From the NCBI RefSeq assembly GCF_900109465.1, contig NZ_FOAZ01000007.1:36830-100829 (forward strand): DNA of 64,000 bases, written 5' to 3'. The stretch comes from Streptacidiphilus jiangxiensis (lineage in GTDB: Bacteria > Actinomycetota > Actinomycetes > Streptomycetales > Streptomycetaceae). Positions 33,196 to 42,349 of the stretch are shown here, one piece after another; position 1 is the stretch's first letter; each line of letters starts with the position of its first letter. The position numbers and the translations under genes were made by a program. The notes beneath the pieces are model-generated. The model did no database searches, had not been told where the DNA came from, and saw only the letters and a program-made list of their open reading frames with translations.

Positions 33196-33543
33196 ATGGG
33201 CATCTGGCCCTACCTTGCCGCCGGATGGGTCCTGCTCATCGCGCTCTACGGGCTGGTCACCAGCCGCAACCTCATCCACGCCATCGGTTGCCTCGCTGTC
33301 GCCCAGTCCTCCACCTACCTCCTCCTGCTGGCGGTCGGCTACCGCAGCAACGGCACCGCGCCCGTCTTTTCGGACCTCACCCCCGGCACCCGACCCGTGG
33401 TCGACCCTGTCGTCCAGGCCCTGGCTCTGACCGATGTCGTCGTCGGTGCCACCGTCACCGCGTTGCTGCTGGCCCTGACCATCCAACTGCGCAAGCGCCA
33501 CCACACCGTCGACCCACAGGCCCTGACCGGCCTGAAGGGTTGA
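33196..33543 (+). CDS. mrpC: Mrp-type antiporter subunit C (NuoK-like)
   Basis: 115 aa; ATG immediately follows the mrpB stop. Three helices: YLAAGWVLLIALYGLVTSRN, IHAIGCLAVAQSSTYLLLLA, VVQALALTDVVVGATVTALL. The DVVVGATV and conserved acidic residue pattern is the NuoK/MnhC fold. Confidence 0.88.
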   Translation: MGIWPYLAAGWVLLIALYGLVTSRNLIHAIGCLAVAQSSTYLLLLAVGYRSNGTAPVFSDLTPGTRPVVDPVVQALALTDVVVGATVTALLLALTIQLRKRHHTVDPQALTGLKG

Positions 33544-33549
33544 CGGACC

Positions 33550-35367
33550 GTGACCGTAGCTCATCTGCTGCCACTGGCCGTCGCGATCCCGCTGCTCGGC
33601 GCCACGCTGTTGGCCGTCGTGGGCCGCTGGCTGCCACGGACCGGCTGCGACATCCTCGCGACGACCGCCGCCACTGCCGAACTGGTCTGCCTGGCCCTGG
33701 TGTGGACCCGCAGCGGCGATACCGGCGTCTCCGCCCTCGGCGGTTGGCCCGCCAGCGTGGGTATCGTGCTGGCCGCCGACCGGATCGGGGCCGGGCTGGC
33801 GCTGCTGGTCGGAGTGCTGGTCCTCGCCGTGATCGTGTACTCCTGGCGATACTTCGACGAACCACGCGGCGAACACGCCGGCGTCTTCCCCGCGCTGATC
33901 CTGCTCTTCCAGGCCGGCATGGCCGGGTTCGCCCTCACCGGCGACCTGTTCAACGCCTTCGTGTTCTTCGAACTCATGGGCGCCGCCGCCTACGCGCTCA
34001 CCGGGTACCACATCGAGGACCCCCGGCCGCTCCAGGGAGCGTTGACCTTCGGCATCGTCACCTCCTTCTCCGCCTACTGCTCCCTGCTCGGCATCGGCCT
34101 GCTGTACGCGCGCACGGGCGAGCTGAACCTTGCCCGCCTCGGCCAGTACCTGGCCGCCCATCACACAGACGTACTCACCGTTGTCGCGTTCGTGCTGATC
34201 TGCACCGCGCTGCTCGTCAAGGCGGCCGTCGTGCCGTTCCACTTCTGGCTGCCCGACGCCCACGCGGTCGCGCCGACTCCGGTCTGCATGCTGATGTCGG
34301 GCGTCATGGTCGAACTCGGCGTCTACGGCGTCGCCCGCGTCTACTGGACCGTGTTCGCAGGGCCGGGTGGCATCCCGCATACAGCGTTCCGGACCACGTT
34401 CGCGACGCTCGGCGTGCTCACCGCCCTGGTCGGAGCGCTCATGTGCTGGCAGCAACGGCACCTCAAACGCCTGCTCGCCTTCTCCACCGTCAGCCATATC
34501 GGCCTTTTCCTAACCGCCGTCGCGTTGCTCACCCCGGCCGGGGTCGCCGGGGTCGCCGTCTACGTTGCCGCGCACGGCTGCGTCAAAGCCGCGCTCTTCG
34601 CGTTGACCGGTGTGTTGCTGGACCGCTACGGCTCTGTCGACGAGCACGGACTGCACGGCAGGGCCCGAGAGTTGCGCTTCGTGGGCGTGCTGTTCGTCGT
34701 CAGCGCGCTGGCCCTGGTCGGCCTGCCGCCGTTCGGCACCGGGCTGGGCAAGGCCCTCAGCGAGGACGCCGCCTCACGGTGGCAGCCGTGGCTGCCTGTC
34801 GTGTTCGTCGTGGCCTCCGCTGTCACGGGGGCAGCCGTTCTCCGCGCGGGCTTGCGGATCTTCTGGGGCGCCGGCCCCGTGCCCGCCGACGCGCCGGACG
34901 CGGAGGAGACCACGGGTGAGGGCGAGGAGCCCGAGATCCGGTCCCCCGAGCGGACCCTGCCTGCGACGTTGACCCTCGTCCCGGCGCTTCTCCTGGTTCT
35001 CGCCGCCGTCGCCGGCTGTCTGCCGGGCGTCGCCGTCGCCCTCGCGCACGGCGCCGCAGCATTCACCGACCCCGCCCACTACGCCCAGGCGGTGACCACC
35101 GGGGCCACCGGCCCTCTGGCTGTGCCCGCGCCCGCCACGGCATGGACGGTGCCCGGTGTTCTGCTGGGCCTGCTGTCCACTGGGCTGGCCGTCGCCCTGG
35201 CGGCGGCCGCGGTCCACGCGCGCGTCCCGCGACTGAGCCGCTCCCACCCGGCCGCCCGCGCCGTCCACACGTTGCGCCGCCTGCACTCGGGGCACCTGGG
35301 CGACTACCTGGCCTGGCTCGCCGTCGGCGTCGCAGCCTTGTGCGCCGCACTGGCCGCGCAACTGTGA
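33550..35367 (+). CDS. mrpD: Mrp-type antiporter subunit D (NuoM/N-like proton channel)
   Basis: 605 aa from GTG 33550. About 14-16 membrane helices with the antiporter signature [20 protein letters not shown], then [20 protein letters not shown] and [10 protein letters not shown] (proton-antiporter M family, with Lys on a broken helix). It is longer than typical MrpD (about 500 aa) owing to a C-terminal extension with an acidic loop ([16 protein letters not shown]). As there is no MrpA in the operon, this is the only large ion-translocating subunit. Ends before a terminator. Confidence 0.9.
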   Translation: MTVAHLLPLAVAIPLLGATLLAVVGRWLPRTGCDILATTAATAELVCLALVWTRSGDTGVSALGGWPASVGIVLAADRIGAGLALLVGVLVLAVIVYSWRYFDEPRGEHAGVFPALILLFQAGMAGFALTGDLFNAFVFFELMGAAAYALTGYHIEDPRPLQGALTFGIVTSFSAYCSLLGIGLLYARTGELNLARLGQYLAAHHTDVLTVVAFVLICTALLVKAAVVPFHFWLPDAHAVAPTPVCMLMSGVMVELGVYGVARVYWTVFAGPGGIPHTAFRTTFATLGVLTALVGALMCWQQRHLKRLLAFSTVSHIGLFLTAVALLTPAGVAGVAVYVAAHGCVKAALFALTGVLLDRYGSVDEHGLHGRARELRFVGVLFVVSALALVGLPPFGTGLGKALSEDAASRWQPWLPVVFVVASAVTGAAVLRAGLRIFWGAGPVPADAPDAEETTGEGEEPEIRSPERTLPATLTLVPALLLVLAAVAGCLPGVAVALAHGAAAFTDPAHYAQAVTTGATGPLAVPAPATAWTVPGVLLGLLSTGLAVALAAAAVHARVPRLSRSHPAARAVHTLRRLHSGHLGDYLAWLAVGVAALCAALAAQL

Positions 35368-35376
35368 ACGCCACCG

Positions 35377-35399
35377 CCTTCCGCGGGCCACGCGGAAGG
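35377..35399 (+). terminator. terminator of the mrp operon
   Basis: CCTTCCGCG (35377-35385) pairs with CGCGGAAGG (35391-35399) around GGCCA, 10 bases after the mrpD stop. Confidence 0.7.
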
Positions 35400-35579
35400 G
35401 GTGTGCAGCGGGCCGGTGACGGAGCCCAGACAGGCCACGGTGTATCTGACGGTCCCCACTGAAGGCCAGGTGTTCACCCCATCGGCCGGCCGCCGGGGAC
35501 AGGAGGCGCGGCCCTCGCCAACAGCGGATTCCGAGGCCCGCGGCGCACGGGAGGGTGTCGCGTGTGGGAGACGGCCAGA

Positions 35580-35924
35580 ATGGTGGGTATGGACGCTGTG
35601 CAGGAGTACATCGACGCGATCCCGCCTGAACATCGGTTCCTGTTTGACCGGGTGAGCGGGCTGATTCTGGAGAGCTTCCCGGGGGCGAGCCCGGTACTGT
35701 CCTACGGGATGCCGACCTACCGGGTCGGAAAGCGCAAGCTGCATGTCGGGGCCTGGCAGCACGGCATCTCGCTTTACGGGTGGGGCAAGGATCGCGATGG
35801 CGGCTTCACCAGTCGGCATCCCGAACTCGTCACCGGGAAAGCAACCATTCGCCTGCGTTCGAAGGACGTGGGCGTCACCGACGCCGAGCTGCGCGAACTC
35901 ATCCGCGCCACGCTGAAGGCCTGA
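35580..35924 (+). CDS. DUF1801/YdhG-like small protein
   Basis: 114 aa. AVQEYIDAIPPEHRFLFDRV, then ILESFPGASPVLSYGMPTYR and KLHVGAWQHGISLYGWGKD with a C-terminal LRSKDVGVTDAELRELI: the DUF1801 (YdhG/Fra-like) fold, a small alpha/beta protein. ATG 35580 has GAGACGG upstream; ATG 35589 is also possible. Role unknown; relatives occur with iron or stress genes. Confidence 0.8.
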   Translation: MVGMDAVQEYIDAIPPEHRFLFDRVSGLILESFPGASPVLSYGMPTYRVGKRKLHVGAWQHGISLYGWGKDRDGGFTSRHPELVTGKATIRLRSKDVGVTDAELRELIRATLKA

Positions 35925-36074
35925 GCCAAACCCGTCCACATGTGCGGATGCGAGCTCACCGGCGTCGACACGTTCGCCAGGACCGGCCGGAGGCCACGGC
36001 CGGTGGGGCCTGTGCTCACGCAGGGCGCGGCAGGTCTACGGGAAAGTTCCCCGGCATCGCCGGGCCGGGGGCGA

Positions 36075-37207
36075 TCATCCGGGCTGCTGCGCTTGGTGCC
36101 CGGACATCGCCGCAGTGGAGGCCGGCTCTGGTGCTTCCCGGGTCGTGAACCACGTGTTCGCGGTCGCGCGGCAGGCTCGGCCGCCTGAGGTGTCCGCAGT
36201 CCAGTCCCTCGCCCAGCTCGACCGCACGGCCTCCCGACTGGCCCAGGCTCTGCCGGGGTATCCGCGTGCCTGTCTGGAGGGGACGACGACGGTGTGAGGC
36301 GAGCGGTCGTCGAGTTTGGTGCGCAGCTCGGCCAGGATGCGGGCGAGCTGCCGGGAGACCTGCATCTGGGAGCAGCCGATGCGGCCCCCGATTTCGCTTC
36401 GAGTGAGGTCGTCGGCGAAGCGCAGAGCGAGGATGCGCTGGTCGGCCTCGGGCAGCGTGGGGAGGATCTGCCGCAGCGCGGTGAGGTCGACGATGTTCTC
36501 CAGGTCCCGGTCAGGGGCGCCGAGGCGCCGGTGGAGGGCGCTGCCACCTTCCCCATCGTCCCCGGCCAGGCCGGTATCCGGGGTGGCGGCGGTGTACGCG
36601 TCGCCGGCGAGGAGGCCCTCGGCGACGTCTTGCTCGGTGGTGCCGAGGCGGGAGGCGAGTTCGTGCCGGGTGGGTTCCCGGCCCAGTTCGTGCTCCAGGG
36701 CCTCGCCAGTCTTGACGAGTTGCAAGCGCAGCTCCTGTGGGCGTCGGGGTACGTGGACCGCCCAGCTGGTGTCGCGGAAAAGGCGCTTCATCTCGCCGGT
36801 GATGGTGGGCAGCGCGTAGCTGACGAATTCGACCCCTCGCCGCGGATCGAAGCCGTTGATGGCTTTGATCAGCCCCATGACACCGACCTGGAGGACGTCC
36901 TTGACCGGTTCGCGCCGGTGCGCGAAACGCTGGGCCGCGGTGCTGACCAGGCTCATGTTGGGTTCGACCAGGGTGTTGCGGACGTGGGAGTAGGTGGCGC
37001 TGCCCTCCCCAGCTCGCAAAGCTGCAGTAGCAGCACGTCGGTCAGCGCCCGGATCTCCATCACTTCCAGCGTCACCGGGTCGCAGGAGATCGGGGCCGCT
37101 CCAGCCGCTGCGTCGGGAACTTCGTCCTGGGCGAGAGCGCGCGGGGTCTTGAGCGAGGGATCGGAGCCGTTGCGTGTCGGATGGGCGGATGCCGTTGACA
37201 CGGTCAC
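36075..37207 (-). pseudogene. frameshifted SigB/SigF-family sigma factor
   Basis: The first frame (GTG at 37207 or 37201, AGGAGGG upstream) encodes MTVSTASAHPTRNGSDPSLK, then MEIRALTDVLLLQLCELG. In a CCCTCCCC tract at about 37003-37010 the sense moves to a second frame: EGSATYSHVRNTLVEPNMSL, VGVMGLIKAINGFDPRRG, SYALPTITGEMKRLFRDTSW and region 4 RSEIGGRIGCSQMQVSRQLA. One base restores a single gene of about 290 aa plus a C-terminal extension of some 80 unconserved residues. As is, no protein with both regions 1.2 and 2 is made. A homopolymer sequencing error is possible. Confidence 0.75.
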
Positions 37208-37295
37208 TTCCCTCCTGGATGCAGCTCCGCTTGGATGGGCCGGGAAAGTCGGCCGCCGCCATGGGCTTCCCGCTCGTGACAGCCGGGGGCTGGCC

Positions 37296-37637
37296 TCATG
37301 GGTCGTGCGGCGCCAAAACGTCGTCGGGCCGCTGGGTTTGTGCGGTCAAGACGGCCAAGAGCTCGTCGACCGTGGGGCCGGCGTCGGCGGGGTGCCGCAG
37401 CTTGGTGCCGTGCTGGACGCAGTACCGGTTCGCACGTCCGTCGCGGGCGTGGCTGAGGTAGCCGGCCGTTTCCAGGTCGGCGATGATGCGCTGCACCGCC
37501 CGCTCGGTCAGCAGGCAGCGCGAAGCGATGTCGCGCACCCGGATGCCGGGGTCGCGGGCAATCTGGGCAAGGACCCGTGCATGGCTCGTCAGGAACGTCC
37601 ACCGGGTCGCCCGAGGCGGGGTGGTCTCCTGGTCCAT
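37296..37637 (-). CDS. winged-helix regulator (MarR-like)
   Basis: 113 aa from ATG 37637 (GGGAGGT directly upstream). TWTFLTSHARVLAQIARDPG-type N-terminus (here RWTFLTSHARVLAQIARD), then IRVRDIASRCLLTERAVQRI as recognition helix and ETAGYLSHARDGRANRYCV as wing, and a C-terminal LRHPADAGPTVDELLAVL. It is strikingly similar (about 60% by eye) to the protein at 59784-60140, with the same domain length and same promoter motif. No effector domain is attached. Regulated genes unknown; it lies just downstream of the broken sigma gene. Confidence 0.85.
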   Translation of the reverse strand: MDQETTPPRATRWTFLTSHARVLAQIARDPGIRVRDIASRCLLTERAVQRIIADLETAGYLSHARDGRANRYCVQHGTKLRHPADAGPTVDELLAVLTAQTQRPDDVLAPHDP

Positions 37638-38034
37638 ACCTCCCACATTGACCCGATTATCACGGCATTGCAAACGCGACATCCATTTCGTGTCATGAGG
37701 AGGCGAGGACGTCCCGGGGTCGCATCGTCCCTCCCATGGATCGGACCGCGACGTCATTGTTCGACGCCCGACGGCCGCCCGGATGCCGGCCCCTCCGCCT
37801 TATCCGCACAGACATGCCAATGTGGCAGGCCCAAGACCACCACCAAGCCGTCCAGTTCACCCCATGTTGTGGGTCCTGTGCGCGCCTCCGATTGTCCTCG
37901 CTGTTGCCGCCGGCGCACCCAAGGGCTGACCCCGCATGCCCCGCACCAGGTGCAGTACACGTGGCGTGGCTTCGGGCTATCGGGTTAGAAGCCACCCATA
38001 GCCCGCAGGGGCAGGTGGATCAGGAGGCTGTGCC
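37638..38034. other. intergenic, one weak zinc-finger-like frame
   Basis: About 400 bases between divergent genes. A plus-strand frame near 37815-37960 contains QTCQCGRPKTTTK, then CPRCCRRR; the cysteine spacing is suggestive, but there is no start or family. The control element described separately lies at its left end. Confidence 0.3.
37676..37696. promoter_or_regulatory. conserved element upstream of winged-helix gene (copy 1)
   Basis: GACAT (37678-37682), three bases, TTTCGTG (37686-37692), with ATG two bases further. On the coding (minus) strand it reads CACGAAA-N3-ATGTC about 55 bases before the ATG of the 37296-37637 gene. The same element with the same spacing occurs upstream of the paralogue at 59784. 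Confidence 0.6.
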
Positions 38035-38559
38035 GTGAGTGACGAGGAGGTGGGCGCGCGGGAGCGCCATGAGACCCCGGCGCAATCGGCGGACCGACGG
38101 TGGTCGGATCTGACCCAGGAGGTGCGGATCGCCCAGACCGGATCGCAGATCATGTTCGGCTTCCTGCTCTCGGTGGCCTTCACAGACCGGTTCGCGCGCC
38201 TGCACGGCTTTGACCGCGGCCTGTACGTCGTCGTGGTCATCCTCGGCGCACTCGCGACCGGCACTTTGATCGCGCCGGTCACCTACCACCGGCTCCTTGC
38301 CGGGCACCACGTCAAATCACAGATGGTCGGAGCGGTGAGCCAGCTGGTGGCGGTCGGGGTGTGCCTGCTGGCGGCCGCGATCGGGGCTGCGCTGCTCCTG
38401 CTGCTCCGCGTCGCCGGGCTGGGCTGGGCCGCCTGGCCGATCGTCGCCGCAGTGTTGGTCTGGTTCGCGCTGTGCTGGCTCGCCCTCCCGCTGCTCCTGC
38501 GCCGACGCGACGCACCCAGCCGTGACGACGAAGCTCCGCCTGGCGGAGCCAGCCGGTAA
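38035..38559 (+). CDS. DUF6328-family membrane protein
   Basis: 174 aa from GTG 38035. An amphipathic N-terminus (RRWSDLTQEVRIAQTGSQIM) leads into four hydrophobic segments: FGFLLSVAFTDRF, LYVVVVILGALATGTLIAPV, LVAVGVCLLAAAIGAALLLL, WPIVAAVLVWFALCWLALPL. RxxQTGxQxxFGFLL is the DUF6328 signature. Function unknown; inner-membrane location is likely. Confidence 0.82.
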   Translation: MSDEEVGARERHETPAQSADRRWSDLTQEVRIAQTGSQIMFGFLLSVAFTDRFARLHGFDRGLYVVVVILGALATGTLIAPVTYHRLLAGHHVKSQMVGAVSQLVAVGVCLLAAAIGAALLLLLRVAGLGWAAWPIVAAVLVWFALCWLALPLLLRRRDAPSRDDEAPPGGASR

Positions 38560-38839
38560 CCGACGGCGGGCTCGCGCCATCCAGCGGGATCAGCATCAGT
38601 GTCCGAAAAGATGACGATGCGGACGGTGCGTACGCAGCGGTGCACCGGCAGCCGTCCCGGCCGGGGTCGCGGTCTCCTCGTCGACGGCTACTGCCCGAGC
38701 GGTTGTGGCACGCGGCGCGGCCGCGTGCGCACCGTGCGAGCTCCGCAGCAGGGCGCGGCGCCGACTCGACAGGCGTCCGCCCAGGCCCATCAGGGCGAGG
38801 GCGAAACAGATCCCGGCCCTGGGCCGCGTGCGTTGCCCG
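38560..38839. other. no intact gene
   Basis: 280 bases between the membrane protein gene and an ECF sigma fragment. It presumably contained the missing N-terminal half of that sigma gene, but nothing recognisable remains. Confidence 0.35.
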
Positions 38840-39146
38840 CAGACGGGCAATCGACCTGGTCCGTCACCAGCGTGCGCAGCACCGTGTCGAACAGCGCGCC
38901 GCAGCCCTGACGCCGCCGCCGGTGCACGACAGCGTCGCCGACCGTGTAAAACAGGCGTTGGAGTGCGAGCACCTGCGTCGCCTCCTGGCGAGCCTGACGC
39001 CGCTTCAACGTGAGGCGATCAGGCTTGCCTTCTGCGAGGACTGCACGCACGTCCAGGTCGCCCTGCGCTTGGGCATTCCCGTCGGGACCGCCAAGAGCCG
39101 GATCCGCGGAGCGTTGATCCGGCTCCGTCGAGAACTTGAGGCGTGA
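38840..39146 (+). pseudogene. C-terminal fragment of an ECF sigma factor
   Basis: A plus-strand frame reads CVARRRAIDLVRHQRAQHR (end of region 2 and linker), then HLRRLLASLTPLQREAIRLA and CTHVQVALRLGIPVGTAKSR, RGALIRLRRELEA, a complete sigma region 4.2 of the SigK/SigJ-like ECF kind. The upstream frame has no region 2.1-2.3 and no start codon with a ribosome-binding site near the domain, so the 5' half has been lost. It stops normally at 39146. Confidence 0.7.
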
Positions 39147-39312
39147 CCCAGGCCAGGTGAGGGCGCACACGTACAACCGGAAGCCCCGGACTGGTCGTTC
39201 TGGCCTGGTCGATCCGAGGCGTGGCGCGAGGGAGGGGCGAACTGCCCTCACCTCGCAACCGATCCAGCACCCTTGCGTGGACCCCGGGTCGACCAGCCCG
39301 GTACTGCGGGTT

Positions 39313-40038
39313 TCAGTCCAGGGTGCCCTGGAGGGTCTGGAACCACAGGAAGACGTTGGTCGGGATCGGGGCGGTGACGCCGTTCTTCGGGTCCTTCGCC
39401 AGCTTCTGGGCCTCGGCGAAGCTCTTGGCCTGCTCGATCTTCTGGAAGGAACAGGGGTTGGTCACACCAATGACGTAGACCGGCCACCATTCGGGCCGGT
39501 TGAAGTTGCGGTCGGCGATCAGGTGGTCGTGGCCGGGCAGCGGCACATTCTTCAGCTTGCTCGCCGGGACCCCCAGGGCACCGGCAATGCGGGTGAGGTC
39601 GATCGTCATCGGGTGGTCCACGCAGGGCCCGGCCGGGCACTGCAGATGGCCCGGCGCAGGCGCAAACAGCGGGACGGGGATGTAGAGCGGGTCGGTGAAC
39701 GCGTCGGAGGTGGTGCCGGGCGGCACGTGCTTGTACTTCGCCCCGACCTCACAACCGTTCGAGGACCCGGCGGACACCGACGGGTCGCAGTAGAAGTTCT
39801 GGGTGTACAGGAACCGGACGGTGTGCCCCTCGTACCAGCCCTCGGTGGTGCCGATGTTCTGACACAAGTCTTGCGGCAACCCGGTCATGCACGGGTGCGC
39901 CAGCGGCTGGACGGCCTTCGAACCGGACGGCGGAGGACCGAAGCCGCCGCCGGCCGCGCCCGCGGAAGAGACACTGCCCAGCAGGGCGACCACGGACAGG
40001 GAAGCGGTGACGACGGATCGAGTGAGGCGCGAGCGCAT
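39313..40038 (-). CDS. secreted protein of unknown function
   Basis: About 241 aa from ATG 40038: MRSRLTRSVVTASLSVVALLG...SSAGAAG is a Sec signal peptide (core about 10-30). The mature part has several Cys (AHPCMTGLP, LCQNIGTT, NFYCDPS, GCEVGAK, LQCPAGPCVDH) and aromatic residues, with RPEWWPVYVIGVTNPCSF near the end. Probably folded with disulfides outside the cell. Conserved in actinomycetes to my knowledge, but not assigned a role. Monocistronic. Confidence 0.7.
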   Translation of the reverse strand: MRSRLTRSVVTASLSVVALLGSVSSAGAAGGGFGPPPSGSKAVQPLAHPCMTGLPQDLCQNIGTTEGWYEGHTVRFLYTQNFYCDPSVSAGSSNGCEVGAKYKHVPPGTTSDAFTDPLYIPVPLFAPAPGHLQCPAGPCVDHPMTIDLTRIAGALGVPASKLKNVPLPGHDHLIADRNFNRPEWWPVYVIGVTNPCSFQKIEQAKSFAEAQKLAKDPKNGVTAPIPTNVFLWFQTLQGTLD

Positions 40039-40521
40039 CTGATCAGGTTCCAATCACGGGGAGCAGCGGGGGCGGATGCCCCCATCTCCCAATGAGTCCC
40101 CGACTCCGCTCGCACGTGGCCATGCTCAGCCTGCTATGAACATATTGGATGACGGCCGTTCGGCTCACACGCGCCACCGCGCCCGTCACGGCCTGCCTCT
40201 TCTTGTAGCGAAGCGACCGCGGCCCGACAGGCCGTCTCGGCCTACCGGCGCCGCATGTGTCCGTCCCGGATCTCGCTCCCGCCCGGGACGCAGAACTTCC
40301 CTCGTCCTGGGAGGGTTCACAGATGCGCTGCCCAACATCGATGCTCTGAAGGGTGCAACACAGCCCGCAAGTTCCTCATGGCCTCGGCCGTGGCTAACCC
40401 CCGATTTTCCGGAACGTGCCTACCGCCAGCCGCCGTTCATGAATCATGCGAAGTCGGCGATGCCTCGTCGCCACGGGCTTGGCGTCGAGGCATCGCCTGC
40501 CGTTCCGGGTCAGGCTCCAGG
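40039..40521. other. intergenic, no gene seen
   Basis: About 480 bases between two minus-strand secreted-protein genes; only compositional open frames are present. Confidence 0.4.
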
Positions 40522-41262
40522 TCAGCAGGAGACGTTGCCGGGGCCGATGTCCGTGCCGAGCACCTCGACGAACTGCTTGTAGAGGTTGATCCGGTCGTCG
40601 CGCTCGCCCGGGTTCTTCCCGTCGCATTCCAGGTCGCCGTTGAGCGCGCGGATCGTCTCGCCGAAGCCCTTGCCCTGGGCCATCGCGTCGTGGGCGGTCA
40701 TCGTCCCGGCGCCCTTCTGTCCGTTCCAGATCCACAGGGCGGTTTTCCAGGACACCGCTGGGTCCCGCTCCGCCGCGTAGGGGTTGTGCAACAGGTCGAT
40801 CCCGAGGGCGTCGCCGGCGGCCTTGTAGTTGTAGTTCCAGGCGATCTGCAGCGGGCCGCGCCCGTAGTAGGCGCTCACTCCGGCAGGGCAGCCGTAGGGC
40901 TGGCTGGTGTCGCAGTAGTGGGAGTAGTTGGCCGTGTTCTGCTCGACGACGTAGTGGAGACCGCCTGTCTCGTGGCTGGCGTTGGCCAGGAACGCGGCAG
41001 CCTCGCGCTTGCGTGTCGCGTCGTCGCCGGTTGTGGCGAAGGCGGGGTAGGCGTTCAGCGCTGCTACCAGGCCCCGGTAGGAGTAGAAGGAGCTCCTGCT
41101 CGGGAACATCTGGTTGTACTGGGCCTCGCTGACCACAAAGCCTGAAGCGGCGACGGCGTGTCCGGCGGGAAGAGCCACGGCCATCCCCGCCCCGACCGCC
41201 ACAGCGGCGAGCGCGGCCAGGACGCGGGATCGGATGCGAAACAGGAACCGTGGTGCGCTCAT
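40522..41262 (-). CDS. secreted GH19 chitinase, catalytic domain only
   Basis: 246 aa from ATG 41262 (GGAGGGCTCCAG upstream). Sec signal to about residue 38 (AGHAVAASG). The GH19 domain has FVVSEAQYNQMFPSRSSFYS, then AAAFLANASHETGGLHYVVE with the two catalytic-region acids, YGRGPLQIAWNYNYKAAGDA and the C-terminal NLYKQFVEVLGTDIGPGN. It hydrolyses chitin with inversion; no carbohydrate-binding module is attached, which suggests soluble or fungal-wall targets. A perfect inverted repeat lies just upstream of the start. Confidence 0.93.
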   Translation of the reverse strand: MSAPRFLFRIRSRVLAALAAVAVGAGMAVALPAGHAVAASGFVVSEAQYNQMFPSRSSFYSYRGLVAALNAYPAFATTGDDATRKREAAAFLANASHETGGLHYVVEQNTANYSHYCDTSQPYGCPAGVSAYYGRGPLQIAWNYNYKAAGDALGIDLLHNPYAAERDPAVSWKTALWIWNGQKGAGTMTAHDAMAQGKGFGETIRALNGDLECDGKNPGERDDRINLYKQFVEVLGTDIGPGNVSC

Positions 41263-41282
41263 CTGGAGCCCTCCGGCAAAGT

Positions 41283-41301
41283 TGATCACTGATGGTGATC
41301 A
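41283..41301. promoter_or_regulatory. inverted repeat in the chitinase promoter
   Basis: TGATCAC (41283-41289) and GTGATCA (41295-41301) separated by TGATG, 20-40 bases upstream of the chitinase ATG. It differs from the DasR-type chitinase operator. Likely a repressor or activator site. Confidence 0.5.
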
Positions 41302-41726
41302 CTATTGCCGAGCGGGGCGCCCTGGCGGACTCTGACGCCGCCCCCATCTGGATGAAAGAGCGCGCGTTCCGTCGAGCAGCCGGTCGGGCGATTCGAGCGT
41401 CCTGCCGCGTGCAGGCGAGTGAACGTATGCGGGCTCGCCTCGACGGGCGTTCCTCGGACATGGCGTCGTCGACAGGCTTCCCGCCTTCACGGACACATGT
41501 CAACTGCGAGCCGTGGCAGACCCTCTCGGCGGTCGGAGCTGGCCGGATGTGGCGACCGTCGCCCGTCTGGAGAGATTCCTGCGCGTGGCGCTCCACTTCC
41601 AGCGGCACTTCTCAGCCGTGCCCGATTCACGGGTGGATTCCATCCCCGTGGAGTGAGTCGACGGCGGCGCGACGGACGCTCGCCCTGACAGGGGACAATC
41701 TCTTGCGTTCCCAATCCGACACGCGT
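41302..41726. other. intergenic, no gene seen
   Basis: About 425 bases between the chitinase promoter and a small membrane-protein pair. I see no supportable gene. Confidence 0.4.
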
Positions 41727-41993
41727 TCACATGGCCGCCGGCTCCACACGGGGATCGTTGTTGTAGACGGGGTTGTGTTCCTCGTATCGCTGCAGGGCCA
41801 GGCCCAAGCCGAAGAACGTCGGCGCCCACTCGCCGACGAAGATCCCCCAGCGGTCCGCGCGCTCTACACCGGCGGCCTCCAACCTCATGGCGACGGTCCA
41901 GGACGCGAATGACAACCCGATCGAGGCGAACGCTGCAATGTAGGCGTGCTCCGACCTCAGTCCGACCTCGTGCAGCTTCTTGACGATCATCAC
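41727..41993 (-). CDS. small membrane protein, 88 aa
   Basis: Contains a hydrophobic segment AYIAAFASIGLSFASWTVAM (residues 17-36) and a second weaker one around WGIFVGEWAPTFFGLGLAL (49-67), then a polar tail (QRYEEHNPVYNNDP). It overlaps the upstream gene by 4 bases, so the two are coupled. No known family. Confidence 0.65.
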   Translation of the reverse strand: MMIVKKLHEVGLRSEHAYIAAFASIGLSFASWTVAMRLEAAGVERADRWGIFVGEWAPTFFGLGLALQRYEEHNPVYNNDPRVEPAAM

Positions 41994-42247
41994 AGGCCTC
42001 CCTGCAGCGCGGCTTCATGAGCCTTCAGCCTGCGAGAGACGCCCCTGCCACCGCGTGCCGCATCGAAGTTGAAGCGAACGACAACCCCAGGCCTGCTATA
42101 GCGGTGCGCTGGAGGGCAGTCGCAGAAGGTCCGCTCCGCCGTGGGGACATGGGCGAGCACGGCCGCCAGTTGGCCCAGCACCGCTCCCGTCGCGGCAGCG
42201 AAGTACAGGGCGTGCGCGTACGCCTTCAAATACTGCGCGCGGCCCAC
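41990..42247 (-). CDS. small membrane protein, 85 aa
   Basis: One hydrophobic helix at residues 9-33 (YAHALYFAAATGAVLGQLAA), then a polar C-terminus containing a CDCPPAH motif. It is first of a two-gene operon with 41727-41993. Function unknown. Confidence 0.55.
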   Translation of the reverse strand: MGRAQYLKAYAHALYFAAATGAVLGQLAAVLAHVPTAERTFCDCPPAHRYSRPGVVVRFNFDAARGGRGVSRRLKAHEAALQGGL

Positions 42248-42349
42248 GCCGCGCAGACGTGAAGTGCGTCCACGGCCTCCTAGCCGGTCGGCGGTGAAGG
42301 CCGGGCGTTCACGGCACTCGCGTGTGGCTGCGCGGGCCGTTCAGTCCCG

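Noticed and set aside
36294..37988. 564-residue plus-strand open frame
   Set aside because: Antisense to the broken sigma factor and winged-helix genes; Gly/Val-rich with no motif.
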